A DNA stretch of 64,000 bases. Source: Epiperipatus broadwayi. Lineage: Eukaryota > Onychophora > Udeonychophora > Euonychophora > Peripatidae. Below are positions 46,391 through 58,808 of this stretch, in pieces. The notes beneath the pieces are model-generated. The model was not told the DNA's origin. It did not search any database and worked only from the letters and a program-made list of their open reading frames with translations. The number at the start of each line of letters is the position of its first letter. The stretch's first letter is position 1. Made by a program: the position numbers and the translations under genes. The stretch is from contig JAQFVV010012495.1 in NCBI GenBank assembly GCA_028023455.1, forward strand, positions 2,387,711-2,451,710. The letters run 5' to 3'.

Positions 46391-47620
46391 ATATAGCTGG
46401 ATATATAATTGTAGTGATTATTCTTTTGTTTGTTATTTTTACATAATTCTTTGTATACTTTTTCAACCTATTTTATATTGTTTCTTTTTTTTCCAATAAC
46501 AAATGTTATTTTATACTATTGAAACTTTTCTTCTATAGCTTTTTTTCCATTATATATATATATTGCATCATTACTAAAAGAGTTAGTATATATATGCATA
46601 GCTTTTTTTCCATTATATATATATATTGCATCATTACTAACTCTTTTTGTGTGATTTTATAGAACTCTTACACTCAATTTTTTTTATTGGATTGTTTAAA
46701 AACATTTTTATACTTATGTTCTTCACATATTGTCTGAAAATTGATTAGTGAATTATTTTTTTTTGTACTGACTACTTTGCTGCAGTTTTTAATGTCAAAG
46801 AGTTTCAAATATTTTCTTACTGATCTCAATTAAGTTTGAACTCTCATCAAATTATGACAATATTTTGCAATGATATAAATTCATTGAAGAGTTTCTGACA
46901 GCGATGAATAACAATTGCCAATATTGTCTCATTTTTTAAATAATTTTTATCTCTCTAGTTTGCAGTAACATATATGTTACATCTTATTGATTAATAAATA
47001 CTTCCAGTGTTGAATCTTTTAAGAACATTACAATTCCAAAATATATATTATCTGTTAGACAAAATATAATCTAGTTCTGCTATATATTGTTTTGCTTGCT
47101 TCCATGATGGTTTCCATTTAGCAATTTTCTCAAACAAGGAATTCATATTATACAATTATTTTCTGCAAATTCCACAAGTCTGTGTCCTTTTTCACTGCAC
47201 AATTGTTCCTCAATTCTAGAATTAATGTCACCCTAGTCAAGTATACAATGTTATTTGTTATGATCATAATATATTGTACATTTATATAAAAATCCTCTAT
47301 TTTTTTCTTCACATCTGAATTATTTTCATTCAATATCTTGTATTAAGTTGAATAACTAATTTTGTAATTTTATTTGATGTACCATAAATTTCTATATTAT
47401 TATTATTATTCCACATTTTATTTATAATAAAATCTGTCTTTTGGACAAAAATGCATGCCCACTTTTGAAATCAAGTGTCCACATTTTTTTCTAATTTTAT
47501 AAATTCTAACAATATCTCATGTAATATTAGACCATTCCTCCAACTTTTATAATCTTCATTCTCTGTTGCAATTGTACATAGTTAAATATTTTAAAAAATC
47601 ATTATTAAAGGAAAGCTAGA
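46391..47620 (-). pseudogene. RTE-type LINE relic, endonuclease and linker part
   Basis: Upstream half of the same minus-strand RTE LINE. From 47600 downward: CTIATENEDYKSW, then DFIINKMWNNN...IEIYGTSNKITKLVIQLN (the GvGFiinKkWk...i..yG.S.RI..l.i.ln block of RTE apurinic-type endonucleases), INSRIEEQLC..KGHRLVEFAENN (the GD.N...G..G...GE.L..FA..N block), and weak traces of the IDYI and SDHRLV motifs near 46960-47090. Frames change repeatedly. The linker to the RT runs to 46391, where FB2 interrupts it. Confidence 0.8.
46535..46660. repeat. 63-bp tandem duplication with (TA)n
   Basis: ATAGCTTTTTTTCCATTA...GCATCATTACTAA occurs twice with a 63-bp offset (starts at 46535 and 46598). The inner part contains TA microsatellite runs, so replication slippage is likely. 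Confidence 0.75.
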
Positions 47621-48232
47621 ATTACGATCAGGAGATTCTCAGCGCCCTCATTCTTTATTTATCAATAGCTAGCTACCTTGTACTTTATAGCTTTATTGGA
47701 ATAAAAACCATAATTTAATTTTATCTATCATGATTATAAATATTTTTAAAAGAAGAAATCATTTATGCATATATGTGTCCTGCCTAACTGAAAAGAAATA
47801 CCAGTGTTTTTGTTGTTAATTTTAAAGATAAAATAATAAACTCTCTACCCTGATAGATGCATGTTGTTGCCAAGTTCTTCCATGTTTATTTACCATATAA
47901 TAATCACATAATAATAATAGCTGCTGTGACTAGAAAATATGGAATGGACATTAATTAGTTTTGTCCTATCATTTCTTTTAAAGTTTCAAAAAGTAATCAA
48001 AGAATCTCTTTTTAGTTAACAACAAACTTGTTGCTGCAACCAAATTAATATATTTAGCATTATATATATTTTAACAAAAAAGCTATTATAAGTTAATAAG
48101 AAGACTTATTAGCTTCAGGGATTATCACTTAGTAATAATTGACAGTTTCTTAATAACATTCTGTTTACTTGGATATAATCTAATTATTTTTAGTTTGTAT
48201 TATAATAGCAATCCATGAAAATATTTAATTTA
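47621..48232. other. AT-rich non-coding stretch
   Basis: No recognised features. Confidence 0.4.
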
Positions 48233-48275
<43 letters not shown>

Positions 48276-48312
48276 ACAAGCAAGATATATATATATATAT
48301 ATAACAAGCAAG
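48233..48312. repeat. (CA)n-(TA)n microsatellite
   Basis: A CA run passes into TA runs that are interrupted twice by ACAAGCAAG. Confidence 0.9.
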
Positions 48313-48532
48313 AATTCCATAGCTAAAAAATGTAAACATATATTTAAGATTTGTCTATGTTTATATTTGCTTGCTATTAATAGTAGAAATAATTTGTTAT
48401 ATAATTACTCAATATAATTAAATTTTATACTCGAATATTGATATGTGAGATCCAACTAAAACATTGTCATGACATTGATATTAACATATAACAAAGATAT
48501 TAATTGAAAAATTTAAACAATATATATATATT

Positions 48533-48746
48533 AAACAGGCAAAACACTCCATACAGTTGTGCCACCCTGTGCCAACCAGAGTAATAAATGGATGCCAGAA
48601 GGCTTGTGCATAAAATCCCCATCTAGTGCCTACTCTTCCAATATCCCCAGACTAGTTTCTGGCATGTGGCATTCATCAGTGAGGAACCATTGATTACTCT
48701 GGTTGGCACAGGGTGGTACTACTGTATGAAGAGTTTTGCCTGTTTA
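48533..48746. mobile_element. FB1 fold-back, copy 4
   Basis: Ends AAACAGGCAAAACACTCC and GAGTTTTGCCTGTTT, with body blocks GTGCCACCCTGTGCCAACC and its mirror GGTTGGCACAGGGTGG. The paired change from ACTCAGTGCAAGC to ACCCTGTGCCAAC is present in both arms. The left flank is (TA)n. The central part is largely deleted. Confidence 0.82.
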
Positions 48747-48817
48747 GTAACAGATGGTGATCATATGATGTTTAGTGGTAAATCTATTATTATTAAGTGC
48801 TGAAATAATTGTAATTG

Positions 48818-49178
48818 TAGAGAAAGAAATGAATCTCCAGTCATGTGCTGTTTATAAATGAATGTTGAAATCTCCATGTACTTACCCACCAGTGATTGTT
48901 TAAAAGTATAAATGAATTCACTTATGGTAAAGCATATTTGTGTAAATGCCAACCATTACTGACCTTGCTTATTTCAGGGCTTGACTCTATTATATGCCTG
49001 ATGTTTAAATTGACAATTATATTGTATGAATTTAGATATTCTATCACAGGAGAAAGATGGAATCTCATTTTTGACATAAGTGAATCCACTTATGCTTTTA
49101 AACTATTGCTGGTAGGTGACTACATGGAGATGTACTTATAAACAGTGCATGACTAGATGTTCACTTTCTTCTCTATGA
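48818..49178. mobile_element. FB8 fold-back element
   Basis: Arms of about 110 bp: CTCCATGTACTTACCCACCA and TTTAAAAGTATAAATGAATTC at the left are mirrored at 49070-49178. The loop is unique, AT-rich sequence. No coding capacity; two short frames across it are incidental. Confidence 0.75.
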
Positions 49179-49714
49179 TTATTTATTTGTGTAACTGAAG
49201 TGGACATCCAATGAGTTAGGTAATGTAAATAAACTATTAAATAGAATTCACTTTCCCATTTAAAATTATGTAAATAAACTAAGCATAAATATCAGAAAAT
49301 TCTAAAGGACAGGAGGTATCACTCTGTCTTTTAATAGTTAATTTACATTATGTAACTTATTGCAAAGTAGAGTTATTTTTGTTTCAGTTTCATGTGAGTT
49401 ATAAATATATATTATATATACATATATGCATTCATAAAGAGTGTACATATATAGAGAGAGAAATACTTAATTATTTAAATAATTATATAATTAGAAATAG
49501 TCTTGAATATTTACACATTAAATATACCTACACAGCATTGCAATCCCCATTTAAATGTAATAGGATTTATACATCAGATGACACACTTTTCATGATTCTT
49601 ACATGGTAAAGTTCAATTCTATTGTTTTAATATCAGTATTATTTTAAAGAAATTTTTTTAACCTAAATTATTACTGACACCCTTTATAATTTAGTCCAGT
49701 TGTAGAATGGTAGA
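49179..49714. other. AT-rich non-coding stretch
   Basis: No recognised features before the hAT target duplication. Confidence 0.4.
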
Positions 49715-49722
49715 CTCTAGAG

Positions 49723-51472
49723 TATAGGTTGCCAAACTTTTTCAAGCCATCACCCTTTTTATGAGGCATAAATGTTGTAATACCCTTCCCTCAGTATAAC
49801 AGTTTTCTGCATTCAATCTGTTTGATATTTTTGACATAAATAGCAACTAATGATACTGTACCAGATGATACCTACCCCATAATTCATACAATGCACACAA
49901 GATATAACATGATGTTAATGCCACACATTGGAGTAAGGCATCAACATAAACTCAATATCAATAACAAGAAGAAAAAAAAATTTAATGTTATTAAATTTAA
50001 GTTTAAATGAGTGAAATCAAACCAAAATCGATTATATTTTCTGATTTCTCCCTATCCAAAACTCTAATACCCAGATAATTGGTACTATAAAGTTTTAGGC
50101 AGTATATCTTTGAAAGTCTGAACCTAAACTTCACCTTTATGTTCCACTTTTGAGAAGAAAAAAAAAACCAAATCGGCATGTCAATAAATTTTCAATAATT
50201 ACATACAGAGATTACAAAAATAATAACAATAATTTCACACAAAGTAAGTTTTTCTTTTCTCAAATAGAAGCAGTGTGTAAAAGCAAACAACCACAAAAGG
50301 ATGCAAGCATTCCAGAAATTAATTTGGTAGAACTGTTTTAAAGTCGGAAAATCAAATAATAATTTATAGAGAAACAAAAAAAAAAAAATACAAATAGTAA
50401 AAATAATACAATAAAATGTATAGCAACAAGACATAATGATAAAAAATAAAATTATACCATCCAGCTTCCTTCTAGTTTCTTTTCATTAACTGTCTCTAGA
50501 CTAAATAACTTTTAAATGCACTATAAACCATGACAACAAGATGGTGAGGGCTTCCCTTCTTCACAGCAAAAGGTAGGCATTAAAGTGTTCATCATCATCA
50601 GCTAGCATCCATGGCTACCTTACAGCAGTGTAGGAGTCTGGCTGGTTCATTAACATTGGGAATTTACTTCATTACCATTTTAATGATAAAATTTAGACAT
50701 TTTTATATTTCTCAGCTTTTTCTAGAAATCTTTACAATAATGACAGCAGCCAACCAAGAGTAGACCATGCAATTCTGGACAGACTATAATTTGAAGCTAG
50801 GCTCAGTTCTGCCTTCTTTCATAAAGTTCTCCACTGCTTTACAACTAGAATATTTGTCTTAGTTTAGCAAATCCTTTACTGCCCAACAAACAAAACATAG
50901 CAAGGAAAACAATAAACTCAGATGAGACCCCCCCCTTCACATTCTGAAAATCTTTTATAGCACACCTATAACAATACAAATTGACTACCCCTCTTTCACT
51001 ATTATAATCGTTATCTCCAATTTCTTGGATATTTGATCATAACACAATTGATATAGCATTTTACACTTTTTTATCTTTCACTTTTTTCATTTTCCATTTA
51101 GACTCTTTAATTCCTCAAGGAGTTCTGTTTTACATATAGTTTTTAATTTTAATACAATGGAAATAGCTTTTTTCATCTTTACAAAAGATTCAAAACAAAT
51201 CTAAGATATGATAAATTTTTAGATTCTCTCAGCTGATATTGGTCTCAAATTCTTTTATTTTTTTAACAAAAAATATAATGCACAGGATGACCAACCATAA
51301 AATTGGCAAAATAATGTAAAAATTAGGAGCGTGAGAGCGAGTTAAAGCTGATGATCAGGGCATCCAGAGAAAAGACTACCTGAACACCCCCCAAATGCTT
51401 CTGAACCCACTATTGTCCCCTAAAAGTCTTCCCCACCCACTGGGTTGGTACCACCCAATTTGAGAAACACTG
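49723..51472. mobile_element. 1.75-kb hAT element with 8-bp target duplication
   Basis: Flanked by CTCTAGAG at 49715-49722 and 51473-51480, a perfect 8-bp duplication. The left end reads TATAGGTTGCCAAACTTTTT and the right end, on the other strand, CAGTGTTTCTCAAATTGGG, a degenerate hAT inverted repeat. No intact transposase is visible in the interior. It is probably a non-autonomous or eroded copy. Confidence 0.82.
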
Positions 51473-51480
51473 CTCTAGAG

Positions 51481-53212
51481 CATTTAAAATCTACAAGTTG
51501 CAACTCGCATGGTCATTTTTAGTGCCCAAACTTCTTATTAGCTGTCAAATAAAGTCATTTGATTATTTTGTTTATGGTAGTAATAAAATCAGCATGTCTC
51601 TGAAGGGGATTCATACACTTTTATAAAAGTTTCAAATTTTTGTAATGAAAGAATTATGTTTATCTCGGAGACTTTATGTATGATTTAAATTATTAATATT
51701 GATGTAACTATTTTTTTTTAGATTTTTTTAATATATTGAACTTCTGCAATCCAATATTTCGGACATGGTTTTCTCTAAGAAGCTTGACAATGCTATGCAG
51801 TTTTTTCTAGTGAGTACTTATGTATATATTTGACTTAAAACCCAATATTGACCCTGTACTATAATTTGCATTAACTTTAGAATGAATGGAAGCACTTTTT
51901 AAATTATCTTACAAGTTTACCTGAATTGATTCCAAGGATGATCAATTTGACATGGAAGAAAAAGATTTTGAAAATTAATATTTTCTTTCTAAATGCCAGA
52001 AAATAAAACTGATGAATAGAATATCAATTTGGAATCATTACATTGAAATCAATTTTTTTTTATGCTAGCCATATTATTTCTCTAGACTTTATTCTTATAC
52101 CTTAAATATATAGCAGTTATAATTAAAAATGACTTACTAAAAAAAGCCTAGCTATGATATATAGACAGTTACGGGAATTTAGGGTTACACAATTGATAAT
52201 GTCTTTAATAAAATTTGCTATAAATAGTTTAAATACAATTTAAATATTTATTCAAATACCAAAATCTTTAGGTACTTTTGAAAAATACCTAAAGTATCAT
52301 AAAAAAATATTTACTTATGAATTAATTATTAGTGGGGGTATGTATAAAAGAATCCAATGAAAACTGTTTTTACTGTTTTTAGAGTTGAATATGCCTAGTT
52401 ACTGGGAATTGTTATTTTGAGAAAAGAACTAGTAGTATATTAATATTCCCACATCACTTTTTCATTAAAAGCAAATTAATAATTAAAAGAGTATTTACGT
52501 AGTAGTCCAGCGGTGAGATTTTGCATATGTTTTAGTTCGGCAGTATTTATTTGAAATGATCTTGCAACATGTAAACCTTTGGCAATCTAAATTTATTATA
52601 AATGGTAACCAAACCCAAGAAAAAAGTAATATACATACACTTAACCACCCAATTCTATTCATTTACAAAATATTGTTTTTTAGCATTACTGCCATGGATT
52701 AAATGTCTACTGTTTTTTGACAATTCTGAACAAAATGCCATTATTGTTTGTCCAAACTGTGGACATAAAGTGTGACATCATGCGCTTAAAATTAGCAGCA
52801 AAATTAGCATTTTGACTAATAACTTTCTTTTCATCAGAATATTATTTACTATTCACTTACAGAATTAATTTGTTTCTTTTTTAGAAGATTATAAATGTGT
52901 TTAATTTGGTTATTATATACACATTTGTGTGTGCCATTGACTTTCATCACCACCGAACTAATACGTAAGTATTACAAAAAAGTGTCATTTTAGGTTTTTT
53001 TTTGTTTATATTGTTCATATTTTTTTAATTCATGTATTAGATATTTAATTTTGTTTCCTTATTAACAATATGGACAACAATCATCCCAATAAATTACAGT
53101 TTTGTTCTACAATTTTAGATTTTTATTCTAGATTGCAATATGTGAAGGTTGTGACTTCCATACTCATATCACTATAACCCCTCTCCATTGATGATGAAGG
53201 CTGCATTTTGAT
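51481..53212. other. AT-rich stretch with a possible PLE/fold-back end relic
   Basis: On the minus strand around 51735-51785, CTTAGAGAAAACCATGTCC is followed by GAAATATTGG, a decayed form of the stem-plus-GAAA motif found in the fold-backs. Nothing else recognised. Confidence 0.35.
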
Positions 53213-53305
53213 TTGCATGTTAGAACGGCCATAAGTGAAATTAATCAAAGGATCTTACATTGAAAGTTTGATGGTCTACCACTATGCTAAACCATGTAGA
53301 TCACT
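53213..53305 (-). mobile_element. tRNA-derived SINE fragment, copy 1
   Basis: On the minus strand TAGCATAGTGG matches the pol III A-box and is followed by TAGACCATC, then by a weak B-box region (GATCCTTTGATTAATTTC). The part after the B-box matches the copy at 53885. Confidence 0.55.
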
Positions 53306-53325
53306 TACCTAAAATAAGTAATATG

Positions 53326-53765
53326 TAGGGGGTTTGAACTCAAACTTCACATGACCCTCAACCATCCATGCTATCTCATACTGCTGATAGCCTTGATCAC
53401 ACACATGAGAAGTCAGAGTGACTTGTGGTCCACATGGATAGGATGAGAAGATTGGCACTAAGGTGGGCCTTGCACTTTCCATTATCAGATTTTCAATGAA
53501 ATGGATGACTGAAGAGGTGTGGGCTGGATTAGTTTGAAGTTTGTCCATTAAAGTATGAAGATTGGCTATCTTAATATAAGCTGAGCTTTGATTTATATAT
53601 GTATGGAGATGATAATCAGGACTATCTGATGAGTGCTGGTTTAGCATGAAATATGGCTATTGGTGGTTATTTATCATTTTGGCATGTGTGTGATCAAGTG
53701 TATCAGTGGTATGAGATAGCATGGATGATTGAGGGTTGTGTAAAAGTCTGATTTCAAATCCCCTA
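53326..53765. mobile_element. FB2 fold-back/SINE-like element, copy 2
   Basis: Outer inverted arms lie at about 53326-53400 and 53690-53765 (CATCCATGCTATCTCATAC and its mirror). The right arm carries TTTCAAATCCC, a B-box-like block. The centre matches FB2 copy 1 (AATGAAATGGATGACTGAAG, GGCTATCTTAATATAAGCTG). A 112-codon minus-strand frame crosses it but shows no protein family. Confidence 0.72.
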
Positions 53766-53884
53766 TACATTACATATATAAGTGCAGGTATGAAAAATCC
53801 TGTACTGTAGAAAAATAAATCATATTTTTAAAATAAGTAAGTAAAATAATAGATAGCATTATTATTCAGAAGTTCCTAAGAAAT

Positions 53885-53990
53885 TTGTATACCAGAAGTG
53901 TTATAAATGGAATTAATTCAAGGACCTTATACTACAAGATCTAATACTCTATCCCTCCATTAAATCACTCTGGACTAGATAAAATAGATA
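53885..53990 (-). mobile_element. tRNA-derived SINE fragment, copy 2
   Basis: Minus-strand relative of the 53213 copy: shares GGTCCTTGAATTAATTCC and the following CATTTATAAC block. A-box region decayed. Confidence 0.5.
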
Positions 53991-56735
53991 AAATACTATT
54001 ACACATCAAAATTTGAATAAGAAGCTCGGTTGCCCATTTAAGACAAATGAGGTGTACTTAGATTGTGAACATAACAGATGAGTAGTCTAACCAGCACGTA
54101 CATCATTTGAGCAGAAAAGTTATGTCTGATCCCATTCATGCTTCATCAGCATTATTATTATACACTTACTTTACTAAAAAAATATTAGTTAAAAAAGAGT
54201 CTATATAATACGTGCGTGTATGAGTTGTACAATATTACAATAATAAAAATAAAAAAACTAATTTTAGCTCATCTGGCCCTGACTAAGTTCATTTGCTCTT
54301 CCGTTTAAAAACAATTTTAAACAATGATTTTATAAAAACAAGAAAAACCTGTGATTTCAGGTCAAGGGAAGTAAAAATATTTATAGGTTATTTTAAATAA
54401 CTTTTTTTTTCCTTTTTCAAAATATACTTTCTTTAGAATCCGCGTTTGTCATTAAGTGATTAATATATTTAGTCTATTTTCTCTCACTAGTATAATCCGG
54501 GTTATTTAGGCTTTTTATATCACCAAACAACATAATAAATCTTGTTTGCTAACAAGTCTTTTGAGTATACATAAAAATACATCATATTAAATCTTTCTCT
54601 AAAAGTCCCCCCCCCCCCCCAGAAAGAACAGATTTATGCATATTTTAAGTTTCATTAAATAAATCTGTAGTTATTTCTGGACAATATAAATCTTTCTCTT
54701 AAACTTTTTTTTTTAGAAGATGCACACCCATGTACGTGTAAGTAACAATTAGGTCACTGGAGAGAGAAATTCTAACAGACGTCTAAATATTTTCTAGTCT
54801 GATCTATTATAAATTAAATAATGCCAATCTTATAATTTTTCAAACCATATTTTTCAACACAAGCTATCCATAACAATATGTAATTATTAATACTCTTATG
54901 CAAAGCTAGTCCCATAAATGAGGCATATTTTTAAATATATTTATATTCTGTAATACCCATTGCTTTGTGCGATTGATTACTTTAATCAAGCCCTTTCAAT
55001 AATTTTTGAAAAGTACCGTTTTTTAAAGCTTGACTCAGGTTCAAAAATTGATTGGCTCAGCCCTGATTTATGTGGTAAAATGTTCCTGGAATCATGTGAT
55101 GTTGAAATACTGCAATGATAGTCAAAGTACTTAATAGTCAGTCACATCCAATTAATCTGTGTGAGTTTGTTTCCCATTAATTCATGTTACCAGGCTGAAA
55201 ATAGAGCCAGAACCTTTTCCTCCTAATCAATCCTTTTACCTGTATTCTAAAACAGACTGAACACAGTATATATATAAAAAATATGTAAGTAACAAGTAAT
55301 CACATAGAAATTGGCCTAGTGATCATCCCTTAAAAGGGTATAAATGTGGCCTGACCATATCAAAAACAATATATAATTTATGGCTTAGACATATTTCTTA
55401 TTAAATGTAATAAACAAAAGATATAAGGTATTCTAAAAATTGAAAAATTAAAATTTTGAAACATTACACAATAACTATTGAAAACTTTTCTGTTTATAAA
55501 TATTATCTAACACACTTTTTGCCAATCAGACCAATACTTCAAAAGTTAAATTGTCATTAAAATATAAAAATCGTAGTAATAAGTGATGATTTTAAATTAA
55601 TTGTTTTAGTTTATTAAATTATTATTGATGTCAGAATAATAATCAGAATATTTGACTAAAATGAGGTGGTGATAAAGATAGTAATAATCATAGGTTCAGT
55701 CCTTAATAGTATAGTATCTCTTAGCAATGAATACCACATTACATTATAATCACATTTTTATTAATATGTCTCATCTGTTCAATCAAGATTAATCCATGAA
55801 CTCTATCCTCTAACTAAGAATAGCTTTGTAGCTATTTATTAACCATTATTAGAGTAGATGTGATTTTCTACCTGGAAAAAAGTTTTAAGTTACATTCTGA
55901 GATGAAAAAACTTACCTGGGTTGTGATTACACTTCAGTTCATGATCATGAGCTTTTTATAGTGGAGCTTCAGGAGTATTGATTACATAATTGTTATACAC
56001 GTTTTTAAAAAAGATACAAATTTGTCTTGTTAATTTTTGATTTAATGTTTTTAACTAATTCACAATATATAAAAAACTCTAAAGTTCAGCAATGTTATAT
56101 GAGGTAAAAAAGTGTGAAAAAAGATAATAAAGTCCTGTAAATATATATATACACTAATTGAATATATATCTAGGAAGAATATCACAGAAAAAAGTTAAAA
56201 TCCAAGCATCAAAATGATACAGAAAGTTCTAATTCACAAGCTAGTCATGTAACCTTTATGCTTATAGGGATGTATAGGTAATTTATATAAGCTTTATTAT
56301 AATCTATCAACCATAAATATAAAAAATGTAATCCAATGCTTGATTCTAGTGTCTCTAAATTACTGAATGAATTGGTAAAATAAGCTATAATGTTCACTTT
56401 CATGTCTTAGGTAATAAAGTAATTTTATGGGAGCTACTTTTAATATTTAAAAAATCTTTACATAATTGGTTCAGCATGAAAGGTATATTGAAGGTCATTT
56501 ATGTTTTTTTAAGATGTTATGCGATTAAAGTGTAAATAGTAAAATGGAAAATTGTAAGTATATTTATGATATTACACATAAAAAAGACTGAATGGGATTG
56601 AATTAGTTAAAACCTGGTCTGGGATTGGGGATATTCTGCAAAGCTTGTTAAGAGCTTATTTGTAAGCTCTATATATAACATTTGTAATACAAGCTTGTTA
56701 AATTAGGTCCTGTGACATATGACTTGATTTCCTTG
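53991..56735. other. AT-rich non-coding stretch with C14 run
   Basis: No gene or element recognised. A run of 14 Cs lies at 54607-54620. The last four bases (CTTG, 56732-56735) are the left target duplication of the next element. Confidence 0.4.
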
Positions 56736-58804
56736 TATAATGGTCCAAAATGATGATGAAGTTTTACAGTCTTACCATATCTGCTGACAGAGTGCCACTA
56801 GGCATTTGAACCTAGAAAATTTATAGAGTAGGCAGATACGTGCTGTTAAAATCCCACTTTATTTTATATTTAGACCGTTAGCCCAAGTCACTAGCTCAGT
56901 GGAACAGCAGAGAATTATATTTATAAATTCTTATCTAAGAATATTTTTAATATTAAAAAAAGAATAAAATAAGCCACTGCCAGTAATTAACACACAAACA
57001 TTTATTTATGCACATATATAATCATTTTAAAATTTGAGGAATAACATTTATTATTTTAGATTTTAATATTCTTTAATTTAAATTATTATTTTAAAATTTT
57101 AAATCATCCACACAGATGAATTTTATATTTGTTTTAAGATTGTCGAGTATGAATAAACTATATAGATTTGCATTTGAAAAGAAAATATTCTATCCTTATT
57201 TAACCTTAGGCCAAAAGTTCGCAGTCAAACTGGCATCAATCCATCTGATACATTGATGTATTCAATGTAGCATGAAAATATGACAGCACGAAAAATACCA
57301 TACTGTCAGGAATGTACATCTGAACAGCATGGTTTGAGAATACAACAATAAAAAAAAAATTCCACAGGAAGGGACTGTGTCTTCCATCTTACTATCCCAT
57401 TCCATAGGCAAACAGGGGGTGTGTGGCATATACTGCGATTCTGCACATAGCGAATCTCTTACTACATCTACTAATTACACCAATATATTCAATCCATTGA
57501 CCTAATTTAACGAAACAAATAACCTAAGATTACCCTCCCCTAATTAATTAATATAATTTCACAAATCTATATAGCCATTCATGCCTGACTTAAGTTTAAC
57601 ATTTATATAATTTCACACAGATGAATTTTATAAAAATTTGTTTTTTTAATGTTGAGTATAGATCGACTACATAGATTACACACTCAAAAACATTTCAAAA
57701 TAAACATAAACGATCAAAATATAAAGTCATTGATGTAATTGCAGAGGGAATTCACAAGAAACCCAATGGCATTCATCATAAGATGTCACATTGACACCAA
57801 TAACTAAAAAAACATCCGAATAAATACATTTTAGATATTCAACATATCATTATTTACCGAATGTCTATATATTTTAATCAAATATGAAAACAAAAAAACA
57901 ATTAAACATGAACGAATCTATGCAAGCATCTATGCCCAACTTAAATTTAATGCATTTAGTAATTTATACAATATTAATAAAAAAAAATTAAAATGGAAAT
58001 GATTTTTAGCAAACTTAAATATATAAAATTTAAACATTAATTATCAATTTGAAATTTTGAAAGTTAGATAAGAGTTCATTTTAAAATTTAAGCTCTGAAT
58101 CTTAAAAGCTTGAATGAAAGTTCTTAATTATTTTTAAATTTTATAGTTTGTCTTACAGTAGAAGAAATCCCAGTTCCTGCTGCCAATTCCCATGAAGACT
58201 TTCATGGAAGACCGGTCTGTTGTACTGGAGGTGGCTTTAGCTGGTTCAATCCTGGTATTACAGTCATTTCATTTTTAAATAAGTGAGAGAGGGTGACAAG
58301 TGCATCTTATCACGCCTCTCACAAAATCAAGTTGGAACTCAGGAACTGTTTTTAATTTGAATTGTTTTCCTTTTATAATGATCCTCTGGATTCAACGGAC
58401 AAGACGTCACTAATCCTAGTCTCTTTTTTGGTCCATGCTGAGGCTTGGTGCTTCCATTGGTCAAGCTAATTCTTTTGTTCTCTTATCTATATCTTTCAAC
58501 TGACCTTTTTTCTATAAGAGCCCCAAGGGCTAGTTTGTTTTTCAAATAATTTATAAAACAATCATTTCCATTTACAAAAATATTTTATCTTTTTCTTATA
58601 CTTTTTCCTAAAAAAGTACGTTCAAATACTTTTTTTTTTTTATTTAAAAAAAAAAAATTTTTTTAAAGTTTTGCATCTGTGTGAATATATTGAACAACAC
58701 TTTAATTTTTTTATCTTTTAGTTTTTAATAAATTTATTTTTATTTGCGAACTCAAAAAAATTTTTATTTAATTTTAAATTAATGTAACGGCATATACCGT
58801 TACA
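56736..58804. mobile_element. 2.07-kb TGTAACG-type element (solo-LTR-like), copy 2
   Basis: Diverged copy of the element at 6929. The left end TATAATGGTCCAAA differs from TGTAACGATCCGGA only by transitions, two of them at CpG sites. The right end is CCGTTACA. It is flanked by CTTG at 56732-56735 and 58805-58808, a 4-bp target duplication. Long blocks match copy 1 but in a different order (see findings). The last 22 bp form TGTAACGG...CCGTTACA, again palindromic. No ORF. Confidence 0.78.
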
Positions 58805-58808
58805 CTTG

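Noticed and set aside
46535-46660. CRISPR-like or satellite array
   Set aside because: Only two 63-bp units with (TA)n runs; slippage is sufficient.
53309-53647. 112-codon minus-strand frame
   Set aside because: It lies within the FB2 repeat and no protein family is recognisable.
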